Part shown: positions 12,450 through 22,825 of the stretch, piece after piece
How the letters are laid out: each line of letters starts with the position of its first letter
How positions within the stretch are numbered: position 1 is the stretch's first letter
Assembly (NCBI GenBank): GCA_949130495.1
Contig: OX422219.1
Coordinates: 263,733,111 to 263,797,110 of the forward strand
DNA from: Sambucus nigra
Taxonomy: Eukaryota > Streptophyta > Magnoliopsida > Dipsacales > Adoxaceae
Direction of reading: 5' to 3'
DNA: 64,000 nucleotides
Made by a program: the position numbers and the translations under genes
The notes under the pieces: model-generated
Seen by the model: only the letters and a program-made list of their open reading frames with translations
Told to the model about the DNA's origin: nothing
The model's database searches: none

Positions 12450-13600
12450 ATGCTTCCAAGATGAGCCCCGGGGGATAGAAATGCCCAGCCAGAGCAGCCA
12501 GCAGCTCAGGCTCAGGGAATGATGAATGCAGCTAAAGTTGCCGCCATAGTTGCACAGGCGGTAAATGCAGCTTTAGCGCTGGTGCAGTAGGCCCTACCCC
12601 ATGTTCAGGCTGTGGCATCAGTTCAACTCAGTTTTCCACTGCATGGGAGATGGTCAGGGATGCCTTTCAGAGGGCACATCCCCCAGAGTTCTCGAACGGT
12701 TCTTATATTGTCATCGCGAGCCAATGAAAGAAAGACATCCAGAGGCATCTTTGCATGTACGAGCGCACAGACATTCAATGACAATTACTAACTTCCTACA
12801 AGCTAGTGGGGGCCGCCTTACCGTGGTGGGAGTCCACTACCACCTTGGAGGAGTGGAATAATATGACGATTCAGAGCTTTTGGGTGCGGTTTGATCGCAA
12901 ATACTTTCATTTCGCTGTGTATACTAAGATAAGGCGGAAACTATTGAATCTCAAGTAGGAAAATATGGTTGTCGAAGAGTATGAGGAGGATTTTACGAGA
13001 CTGATTACTATAGTACCAGATGAGATGCCTATCGAAAAGAAGAAGATTCTGATATTCATGGATGGTTTGACTTAGAGGATTTGCCAGCACCTCTTGGGTA
13101 ATCGGTCGTTGGGTACTTATATTGATGTACTCAACATTGCCTTATTGTATTGCCAAGACCATTGCTTCCACCAGCAGGGGAGAAAACGAGTCGGAGACTC
13201 CAGCCAGCAGGGCCGAACAGGTGGTAGTAGTGCCAGTGGGGCACTAGTAGCTCAGGGGTAGGTCTGTCAAGGTGGGCAGAGTTCCCATCAGGGGAACCCT
13301 GCTAAGCAATTCCAATCTGGTGACTCTAGGTAGGGATATGGGGGCTATAGACAGGGTCAGTCCAGTCAGCAGGGCTAGCATCATTATCAGCAGGGCCAGC
13401 AGTGGTATCAGCAGGGCTAGTGGAGGGGTGGTAACAGCCATAAAGGCCAAGGACAGCAGGGACAGAGGGGAGGAAATTTAAGGGGCAGATTTTTTGGTTA
13501 TGGCAAGAATGGCCATAGACGTCAAGATTCCCCCGAGGGGGATAGGGCCCCGCAGCAGCAGGGTGGCCATCAGGAGCCCAGAGATTGATCTTCCCAGCAC
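12450..13600 (+). pseudogene. gag: Tekay-1 gag with capsid domain, decayed
   Basis: Starts at an ATG directly after ctcgtttcag, but hits TGA at codon 5. Piecing segments by eye, about 12600-13180 holds a Retrotrans_gag capsid core, with a W..L..W..F...F motif series and an EEYEEDFTRL-type motif. A Gln/Gly-rich linker follows (13200-13470), then one zinc knuckle (about 13487-13530) whose first cysteines have mutated (FGYGKNGHRRQDS). Many stops and frameshifts are present. This copy matters because it shows what gag looked like before the capsid segment was lost in Tekay-3. Confidence 0.8.
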
Positions 13601-13639
13601 CACCTCAGATGCCAGCATTACCAGCCATCCCAGTTTAGC

Positions 13640-14200
13640 AGGGACAATTGCAGTATGGACGTGTCTATAATGTCCACCAGGCAACAGCACTACAGGCGCC
13701 ACCCGTAGTTGAAGGTAAGTTTCCTATCCATGGTACTATGGGGCGTATTTTATTTGACACTGGGCATCACACTGCTTCATAGCCACTAGTTTTGCACGGG
13801 CCATGGGGTTATTAGACTCGGCAGAGAGTACAGTGACATGTGTAAACTCACCACTGGGTAATGGGTCGTTGATTTTCTTTATATGCCGGGGCATAGGTAT
13901 AGATATTGGGAGTCTAATTTTGCCTGCAGATATGCTAGTCTTAGATATGCACGAGCATGATGCCATTATTGGCATGGATTGGCTTGTTACTTATAGAGCC
14001 ATGATAGACTGTTTTAGTAGGAGTATTATTTTTGCTATTCCGGGCCAGGAGAGGTTTCTAGTGGTGCTGCCTCGTCCTGAGGGAGGATCGTCCACCCATT
14101 TATATTACATAGAGGAGGAGACCCTTAAGGAGGTAGTGATTCCCATTGATTCAATTCCTGTAGTTCACGAGTTTTTTGACGTGTTCCAGGAGATACCGGG
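13640..14200 (+). pseudogene. Tekay-1 aspartic protease, decayed
   Basis: Retroviral-type aspartic protease that would cut Gag-Pol. The catalytic ILFDTG motif is still present (Asp-Thr-Gly codons about 13756-13764). The frame then breaks and resumes in an open segment from 13803 that includes DMHEHDAIIGMDWL, the hydrophobic core typical of the family. It links through a VHEFFDVF motif to reverse transcriptase. Confidence 0.8.
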
Positions 14201-14990
14201 ACTACCGCCTAACCGAGAGATAGATTTCATTATAGCTTTGACGTCGAGCACTCAGTTAATATCCCGAGAACCATACCGTATGGCTCCAGTTAAGATGAAA
14301 GAGTTACTTGATCAGATTGAGCAGCTGTTGAGATAGGGCATCATCCGTAGGAGTACCTCGCCCTAGGGATCTCTCGTATTATTTGTGAAGAAAAGAGATG
14401 GGTCATTGAGGTTATGTGTAGATTACCGAGAGTTGAACAAAGTCACGATACGAAATAAGTATCCGTTGCCCCGAATCGATGACTTGTTCGACCAGTTGAG
14501 AGGAGTTGCCTTCTTCTCAAAGATAAACTTGAGGTAGGGATACCATCAGTTAGGGAGCAGGATGTGTCAAAGACTGCTTTATTGACGTGTTATGGATCTT
14601 AGAGTTCCGAGTTATGCCATTTGGGCTAACTAATGCCCCAGCCATGTTCATGGACTTAATGAACAGGGTGTTCAGAGAGTTCCTAGATCAGTTTGTAATT
14701 TTCTTCATAGATGACATTATGATTTATTCCCAGACTGAGGAAGAGCATACCGAGCATTTGAGACGGTTTCTTCAGACTCTGTGAGAGCATCAACTATATG
14801 CTAAGTATGAGAAGTGCGAGTTTTGGCTAAGAGAGGTTTAGTTCTTGGGGCACATTATTTCTGCCAGGGGGATATCAGTGGATCCGGGAAAGGTGTTCGC
14901 AGTGAGGGAGTGGGGGAAGCCCACAACACCGTCAAAGATCCGTAATTTATTGGGATTGGCAAGGTACTACAGGCGGTTCATTCGTTTTCA
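14200..14990 (+). pseudogene. Tekay-1 reverse transcriptase, decayed
   Basis: Recognisable Ty3/gypsy RT. It begins with the LPP..REIDF motif, then [18 protein letters not shown], the FGLTNAP motif and the catalytic FIDDIMIYS (about 14704-14730). Stops (for example at 14335 and 14782) and frameshifts near 14540-14600 disable it. RNase H follows in the usual gypsy order. Confidence 0.9.
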
Positions 14991-14999
14991 AAGATAGCG

Positions 15000-15490
15000 G
15001 GTCCATTGACTAATCTGAATCGCAAGGGGGTATCATACGTATGGGATGACCCTTGTCAGTTGTCTTTCGATGAGTTAAAGGATAAGTTGACTTTGGCACC
15101 AGTCCTTGCTTTACCTGGGACAGGAGTAGAGTACCTGGTGTATACTGATGCTTCCCTATAATGACTTGGTGGTGTATTTCAGTAGGAGGAGAAGGCTATA
15201 GCTTATGCCTCCCGCAAGATCAAGCCTCACAAGAGGAATTACCCCACCCATGACTGGGAGCTAGCAGCGATCGTGTTTGCCTTACGGATTTGGAGACACT
15301 ACTTGTTGGGGGAGAAATTTTGCCTGTTCACAGACCACGAGTCACTGCAATACTTATTCACCCACCGAGAGTTGAACATACGTCAGCACAGGTGGTTGGA
15401 GTTTGTGAAGGATTACTAGCTCGAGATACAGTACCACCCGGGGAAGGCTAATGTAGTTACTGATGCTTTGAGCCGTAGGCCAGTAGGTGA
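15000..15490 (+). pseudogene. Tekay-1 RNase H, decayed
   Basis: Contains [43 protein letters not shown] and the end motif DALSRRP, so the four acidic catalytic positions are present. Two stops near 15160 and a TAG at 15183-15185 break the frame. The latter replaces a Gln codon and recurs at the homologous codon in Tekay-2. Confidence 0.85.
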
Positions 15491-17030
15491 GGTGGCAGAA
15501 GTATGGAAGGTGAAGTGGAAAGAGTTAGGACATCAGGAGGAAGTGGCCTAATCCTTTATGTCCGTCATGACAGTCACACCAGAGATTGTTATGAGAGTAA
15601 TCCAAGCCCAAGCAGATGATTCGTTTAGCCAGGATCAGACTATATGGCTTCTAGCCAAGGGCGTAGAGTCCTACTCAATGAGTTCAGATGGAGGATTGAG
15701 ATTTAATAGGAGGTTAGTGGTCCCGAAGGATGAGGACTTACGTCATGCAGTGATGACAGAGTCGTATGGATCACGATTTTCAGTACATCCCGGAGGGGAT
15801 AAGATGTACCAAAATAAGAGGTGACAGTACTGGTGGAGTGGGATGAACAAGGACATTGCGGAGGTCTTGTCCAAGTATGCCACCTGTCAGCTGGTAAAGG
15901 TGGACCATCAGAGACCGACAGGCTTATTTTAGCCACTAGAGATCCTTATGTGAAAATGGGAGAGCATTTCCATGGATTTCATCACTGGGTTGCCTATATC
16001 ACAGTGGGGTCACGATTCTATATGGATTGTGGTGGATCGGTTGACCAAGGTAGCTCATTTTCTTCCGGTGCGGACAGACTACACTATGGGATAGTATGCC
16101 CGGATATTTATTATTGAGATAGTGAGGTTCCATGGGGTGAACCTGAATATCATTTCTGATAGAGATAAGATTTTTGTGTCATGCTTCTGGGAGAGCTTTC
16201 AGGAGGCTATGGGTACCGAGCTGCGGTTGAGTATGGCGTATCATCCACAGACAGATGGACAGAATGAGCATACTAATAAGATGTTGGAGGATATGGTACG
16301 CATGTGTGTCCTTAATTTTGTAGGAGGATGGGAGCAGTACCCTCCTGTGGTGGAGTTTGCTTATAATAACTCCTACTAGTTTACGATTTGCATGGCCCCT
16401 TTCGAGGCATTTTACGGCATACCTTGCCGTTCTACCACTTGTTGGCTAGAGGTGGGGGATAACAAGCTACTTGGGCCATAGGTGATTCAGGAGACGTCAG
16501 CCAGGATTAAGTTAATTAGGAGTCGCATTCGGGTACCCCAAGACAGGCAGAAAATCTAGGTCGATGAAAAGCGGTTCTTCAGGGAGTTTAGTGTGGGGGA
16601 CCGATACTATTGCAAGTGTCTCCTATGAAAGGAGTGATGAGGTTCGGGAAGAAAGGGAAATTGGTTCCGAGGTACGTAGGGACATATCCCATTATTGAGA
16701 GGATTGGACCGGTGGCATACAAACTTGGGTTGTCAGAGCACTTGCACCGTATGCATGATGTGTTCCACATTTCGTCGTTGAGGCGGTATCTTCGGGATGA
16801 TTTGGCCCACACTCATATTGAGATGGATGAGATTGATTTTCAGCCCGATAGTTCTTATGAGGAGAGACCATAGTGAGAGGAAATTTAGGTCGAAGGTAGT
16901 CCCACTTTTACGGGTCCAGTGGGAGCATCATAATGTAAAGGAGTCCACTTGGGAGCGCGAGGCAGATATGCGCAAAAAGTATACGAAATTGTTTTTACCA
17001 CGTATGCTTATTTTTAGAATTTCAGGACGA
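15490..17030 (+). pseudogene. Tekay-1 integrase with chromodomain-like tail, decayed
   Basis: Integrase that would insert the cDNA. The zinc-binding N-terminus (15770-15900, with HPGGDKMY and YWWSGM), the catalytic core (ISMDF, ISDRDKIF and HPQTDGQNEHTN, giving D-D-E) and the GPY/F-like module (16640-16740) are all visible. The tail VQWEHHNVKESTWE near 16910-16960 matches the chromodomain-type C-terminus of Tekay-like chromoviruses, which directs insertion into heterochromatin. At least six stops and several frameshifts are present. Confidence 0.88.
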
Positions 17031-17040
17031 AATTCGGTTA

Positions 17041-17054
17041 TTAGGGGGGAAGTA
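17041..17054 (+). other. Polypurine tract of Tekay-1
   Basis: ttaggggggaagta immediately before the TGTAATACC start of the 3' LTR; the same sequence ends Tekay-3. Confidence 0.9.
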
Positions 17055-18655
17055 TGTAATACCCTGTATTTTTATGGCATCTAATTATGGGTTTAATTAA
17101 ATTAATTTGGGATAACTTAATTTAATATTAATCCAGATTTTAAAATAGATATTTACTAGCGTGACGAGAGTTAGTAATTATTGGTAAGAATTATGTTGAA
17201 TATTACTTAATGAGTATAGTAATATATGAGATTGAATTTATTAAAATTGTCGCGAGTAAATAATACGATAATTAAAGAAATTAAGTCCGGACGCTCGTGT
17301 GTCTTGTCGGGACTAAATTAATGGAATAAAAGGTGAAATAATTCTAAGTCGCCCATATGGTCATTTCGAGTGCAGCAATGTATCCAAAAGGGTCGAGATA
17401 GTCATAAAAGTGTACTCGGGGGTTTAGTTTGGGTCTCGGAACGATTTTAGGCCTAACCGGCAACCCGGGAGGGCATTTCGATAATTTCCCATTTTAGGAC
17501 TTCATTAAGAACGAAAATTGAGAGGTTATATCCGATGGAATTGGGAGTCCTCGAGATTTAGAAATACTGGAGTTGCAGAGAGGCTAAGGAACAGAGAAGA
17601 GAGAAGGCTTCTAAGGAGGAGAACCACCAACCATACACCATCCTCACCAATTCCACCACCAACGCATAGATCGAAAGAAGAGGATCATTCCTATACCACT
17701 CAAATTCGTCGGATCAAACCTTTGATTTCCAGGAAAGTATCTATCTTGGTGTTTTTTTGTTGATAACACATCGAGAAGATAATGATTTTATGTCTCATGA
17801 AAATATAATGTTGCTTGGGAGATTATTATTGCAATTTGGAGTAGAAACCATGTTAGGATGAATATCTTGTTATATGTAGAATATTAACCACGAAATTCGA
17901 TGCCCGGTAGAGATAGAAATTGGGAAATTAATGGAATTCTTGAGAAAATTATACAAACTAGGGTTAAATGATAAATTCTTGAATTAACCCATTTGATGAC
18001 GATTCTTGAGGAATTAATGAATGTTTTGTGTTAGAATTCATCCATATTGGTTTATATAACGTTCATGATGTTTGGTTGGGATTTTGGGACACGTTAATGG
18101 AGGTTTGATGATTCAAGTTGGAAAAAACCCGTAGGCTTGATATGCAGAATTCTGGGCAATAACTGCTCGATCGATCGATCGACTGGATCGATCGATCGAC
18201 CCTTTTCAGCGATCGATCGACTACTCCTGGAAATGGAAACGTCTTACCCTTTTAAATGTTAATCCAATTCCAATGTGTAAGGACCTAGGGACATAATTTA
18301 AATAGCATAATGAGACTTGAGAAGGACCAGTAGGGTATAAGTAGGGTCCGGGTAAGACAACTTTATATGAGATTTAACCGTGGGATTTTGGGGGTATAAA
18401 TTGAGTGGGAAATCGTGCGTACATTAAATTGGCTCTTGTGAGTATTAAGAAGGACTTAGGCCTGTAGGGTAGAGAGTGTACACCTACTGATTTTATACTT
18501 ATCAAAATGAAACACTTTGAGAGACGAGAAGTACTTAAGAACTTGAGGTAATTGAGAAAATGAAAAAATGATTTAATAATACATGGGACTCGGGGTTTAT
18601 GTGCCACGTATGGTTAAAATATTACAGGTCGTGTGTGTACCTAGCGGAATAATGC

Positions 18656-18721
<66 letters not shown>

Positions 18722-20033
18722 GTGTGTAATCATACCCGCGTTACTTGCAATCATGGAGGTTCCGCGCTGGGACAGTCTTATCTCGATTGGACCTTTATGG
18801 AGGATATTTACTTGTACCCTAAAACATAGCATCCTTGGTACAGGCTATCCGAGAATGGTAGTCAAACAGTCCTAAGAGACGTGAGGGTATGTGCTGACCT
18901 CTTAGAGACTTGGAACTATGCTTCGTCTCCAATATGTGTGTTTTGTGTTAATACAGTTTGAGAGTGATTTCGAACTAGTATTTCCCTTTTGTACGAGAGA
19001 TACGGGGACTTAATAGCAGAGTATGCCAGCACCATAGATTTATGAGTGATAAATATAGGTACCTGTGATTAATCTATTGTGCTTGTAAGTAGATAAAATT
19101 GAATAATTAATATAAAATGAGTTATGTAGTTGAGAACTTAAGTCTGTATTGAGATGAACATCACTGGCTTACAATATTCATAAGGAAAGGTTATAGATAT
19201 AAACTATAGTGATGTGATTACTTGAAACAGAATTTGGTGAATGAAAATTGGGTTAGACTAGTGAATTGTGTTAAACTAGTGAATTTGGTTAGCTTTATCT
19301 AGATTAGTTTAGTAGTACGTTAGACGTGTAGACTAGTCGAGGGGTGAGCATTTCCAAGTGAGTATCGAAGTACTAACATGTATGTAATATCAACTGGTAA
19401 GCATTTTAAATACTTACTGAACTATTTTAATGTTGTTTTACACTCGGGCTCTGACCCGTTTCCTGTAATCTTTTCCCTCTCTTGTATATTTATATATGTA
19501 TTACAGGTGCCCAGCCACAGGCGTGTCAGGATTATATCTTTGGACTGTTGACGTGCTGCAGCTAGTGTGGGAATTACAGGTCCTTGCAGTAGACGATTCC
19601 ATTCTTTTCTTCTCAGTCTTCTATTTAGTTATTCTCAGATAGGGCATGTTTCACCCATTTTCTGTTTTATTTAGTTCAGAGAGAGACTTGTACTCTTTAT
19701 TATTTTAGTATTCATCTATTGTTGGGATTGTTTTAACTATTTCATTGTCTTGCGATTTAGAATATATTATTTTGGATTGGTTAATCTAGCTTGGTTATTT
19801 CATTTGGATGGTTGGTCTTAATATTATCATTTGTGTTCATGAAAAATGGTTTTGTATATTAAATTATAATCATGGAACTTAATCTTTAAAATTAAATGTT
19901 TTGACACTTAGCTTAATTAGATTAATAAAGAAAATTGTTTTCTACAGTGATGCTAAGAATGAACCAACTGGACACTTTGATTAAATTTAATAAAGGACTG
20001 ATCACCTGGTATTTAATTAGGCGGGATGGCACA
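17055..20033 (+). repeat. 3' LTR of Tekay-1
   Basis: Runs from TGTAATACCC to GATGGCACA, 2979 bp. It is clearly the partner of 9213-12267 but with scattered substitutions, a shorter palindrome cluster, a shorter TATG tract near 19490 and an expanded AT tract. Confidence 0.93.
18658..18719. repeat. (AT)n microsatellite in the Tekay-1 3' LTR
   Basis: About 31 AT units, against about ten bases at the same position of the 5' LTR; an expansion after insertion. Confidence 0.95.
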
Positions 20034-21313
20034 CAAGTGTAGGCTCATATGGTTGGGTTTTTCCTGGGTGGTACTAGGTAGTTCATCGTTTCGTTGTTCT
20101 ATTAGCCTGGGTGTGAGACTAGGTGATAAATGTTGGTAGGTATTCTTCCTAAGTGGGAGGTTAGAAAATACTTGTGATTTTGTTGATCTCTAGGTACGGG
20201 ACTAGGGGTGGTTTTAGGATGTGATTCCCGAATAGAGGGTGGTACTAATAGAATACATAGAACCTCCTTATGAATTAATAATTAATGCCTAAGATAAAGA
20301 ACGAGTATTAAAATGAATTTTCATCGTGAGTATGTGCAGGGTTAATAATTCGGACAAATAGACTATAGCGACGTGGGTGTGTGTGGCGTCATGAGTATGT
20401 GCAGGTCTAATGAAATTGGGCAAACTGGTTAATGTGACGTGTCGTGCGTGGAACGTCACGAGTATGTGCACTGCCAATGAAATTGAGGGAACTGGTTATA
20501 GTGGGGGGGGGGGGAATGTGTGTTGTGTGTAAAATGGTTAGTGTTCCAGGAGTATGTGCAAGACTCTTAAAAGGGTAAACTGGTTATATTGGTATCGCAT
20601 TAATAAAATTCATTGCATTAATTCAATTAAGAATTATGAATTTATGATTTAATGTTATAATGACATAATTGGACATGGATAGAGGGGTAGCTTGGTTATA
20701 TGGGTAGTTAGTAGTGATTCATCTTACTCGCATATTCTAATATCGCGTAATTTAAAATAATCTATTGTAATATTTATTATGTATGATACTTATGTATGGA
20801 CTCGTGAATCCTAATTGGGAGGACTATCTAGTTTTCATGCAGTGAGCTCTGACCCATTACGTTAACTAACATTTCAAGTATAGTTGTTGAAGTAGTTGCG
20901 CAGGATGGATTGGAGATTTGTGGAGTGCAATTGGAGATTTATCTTTATTTCCTTACTACTCTAGACTTCATTCCGTTATTTTACTTATGAGACTATTATT
21001 TATGGATTTGGTGGGTCATTTGGTTCGAGAGTTTTTTATAATTTTCAGTTGGAGACTTGTAGTTGGATAATTATTTGATTTTTAATCTATCGTTTGGAGT
21101 TGAATTTTACTTTGGAGTTAGCATGGTGATGGATTTTATTATATGGTTGTTTATATTTGTTGGATTGAAATTGTATTATATCTGGTGGAAATAATGTTTA
21201 TATTGTCTCATATTTCTGTCACGTGTTGAGAATAGTATTGTATGTTTGACGCCTGGCATAGCTTGGCAGCGGCGGCTGGCCACCTCCAATGCCAAAATAC
21301 TCAGGGTGTCATA
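20034..21313 (+). repeat. Family C, first LTR, right part (after Tekay-1)
   Basis: Begins with the right target duplication CAAGT and continues the LTR interrupted at 9212. The sequence gtaggctcatatggttggg corresponds to 24065 onward in the second LTR. It ends TGTCATA before a primer site. Confidence 0.85.
20327..20600. repeat. Tandem repeats inside the family-C LTR
   Basis: Four diverged units, each starting with gagtatgtgca (20327, 20392, 20459, 20549) and containing a gggcaaactgg-like block and a gacgtg..cgtca block. Spacing is about 65-90 bp. The same array occurs in the second LTR (24354-24620). Confidence 0.8.
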
Positions 21314-21315
21314 GA

Positions 21316-21327
21316 TGGCATCAGAAC
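21316..21327 (+). other. Primer binding site, family C first element
   Basis: TGGCATCAGAAC, a two- to three-mismatch version of the initiator tRNA-Met site, two bases after the LTR end. Confidence 0.7.
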
Positions 21328-21450
21328 ATGGTCTTAGGTCTCGTAAGTTGTGAGTTCATTATTGCTTCAGCATTACCTATCATTGATTCATTTTGATGAT
21401 TTGTACTCTTTAGTTTTCCTTAGTCTAACATTATTGTTCCGATTTTTAAG

Positions 21451-22600
21451 ATGGTAAAAATTAGGAGATTTGAAGATAGGAGAGAGGGTACGATTTCTGG
21501 TTCCGCGACTCAAGAGAGGCGGGGTCAGTTTATTTTAGGTGCAGAGGAGTTAGAAAATATCATTCGTGAGGCCACAGCGACTGATATTGACATAGGGAGA
21601 CAGAGGCAGGGAAACCAAGTGGCATAGCAACAACGTATACTCGCTTCAATTTAGGACAAGGTGAGGGCTAATTTCCACAAGGGAAATCCTCCCACTTTTA
21701 TGGGGACCGATGGTTTCTCACCAATGGTGGCGTGATATAGAGAGGAATTTGAGGATGGGGGATTGTATGAATGTATAAAGAAGATGTTAGCTACATCTAA
21801 CTTAACTGGGGATGTGTTGCAGTTGTGGGAAAGTGTAACCACATCTGAAGATAGAGATTATTTGAATTATGGAGACTTTTTTGTGAAATATAATGATAAA
21901 TATTTTCCTTATTCGATTAGGAGTACGAAGAAGAAAGAGTTTCTAGATTTAGAACAATGTTCGAGGTCGGTTTCTTAGTATGAACAAGAGTTCCCAAATA
22001 TGTCAATGTTTGTACTAGAGGAGGTGAATACTGAGGAAAAGAATATGGAGTGTTTCATTAAGGGTCCGACATAATGAATTAAACAAATGGTTTGGGGGAA
22101 TCTGACATACACCACTTACACTTAGGTGGTGGACGTCGCATTATTGTTATGGAAGGAGAAGATTAATTATCAAAAGAAATTAGGTAAGAGGTAGCAGTCG
22201 TGTGGTCAAGATGGGAGCAAGGCAAATGAGGAGAACGAGGGTCGCTATGACCATCCCTGGAAAAGGCAACGAGTAGCATAGGAGCAACAAGCCTTTCATT
22301 AAGGCAATGGAGTCCCACAAGACCCTCAAGAGCAGGGGATGGGACAACAGGAGCGAGCGCCAGCTAGTCACTCTAGATCATTTAGGGGCGCGTGTTACAA
22401 TTGTGGAGAGATAGGACATCTAACTGTCAAGATTCTGAAAGCACAGGGCCTCCAGCACCGGAAGCACCAGGTGCACAGGGAGCGCCAGCAACACCAGTAG
22501 TGGGTACGCAGGGCCTGGTTATGCCTAGGGTGCAAATACTCCTACTCGGTAACCTCAGGTAGGGTACGCTCAACAGGATCCAAAGCATGGCTAATGGGAT
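21451..22600 (+). pseudogene. gag: Gypsy-type Gag of TR-GAG family C, copy 1
   Basis: Starts at ATG 21451. By eye the capsid core runs through 21690-22150: a LQLWESVTTSEDRDYLNYGDF segment, then FFVKYNDKYFP and an EFLDLEQ..YEQEF motif series like Retrotrans_gag. It ends with one CCHC zinc knuckle, CYNCGEIGHL at 22390, whose last cysteine is lost. In-frame stops occur at 21735, 21976 and several later points. Only about 230 bp separate it from the polypurine tract, so there is no room for pol. The element is a gag-only LTR retrotransposon. Confidence 0.78.
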
Positions 22601-22814
22601 AACATGGTATGTGTTATTTTCTTATTTATGTTTATATATATAGTTAAGATATATATTGTATTTTTATTCGTGGGTAGGTGCATGTAGGATTGGGTGTATG
22701 GGCGCCCAATCGTAGCATTCTATGGGTAGACATATATAAGCCTTATTTTATTTGTACGACTTAACGTTTAACGTTTACGATTCGTTAAATTTTGAGGACG
22801 AAATTCTTCTATTA

Positions 22815-22823
22815 GTGGGGGAG
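22815..22823 (+). other. Polypurine tract, family C
   Basis: gtgggggag just before the second LTR, preceded by gaggacgaaattctt, a phrase common at the 3' end of plant gypsy coding regions. Confidence 0.8.
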
Positions 22824-22825
22824 TA

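Larger units (their letters stand above)
9213..20033 (+). mobile_element. Tekay-1: complete, old Ty3/gypsy chromovirus
   Basis: Full-length 10.8-kb element: 3055-bp 5' LTR, primer site, gag, protease, RT, RNase H, integrase with C-terminal chromodomain-like tail, polypurine tract and 2979-bp 3' LTR. The order PR-RT-RH-IN places it in Ty3/gypsy, and the tail around 16850-17010 suggests the Tekay/Del clade. It inserted into the first LTR of the family-C element, whose two halves continue colinearly on both sides. Every gene carries several stops, and the LTRs differ by many substitutions, deletions and microsatellite changes, so this is an old copy. Confidence 0.9.

Noticed and set aside
18641..18832. 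A Tyr-Ile repeat protein on the minus strand.
   Set aside because: It is the translation of the (AT)n microsatellite in the Tekay-1 3' LTR.
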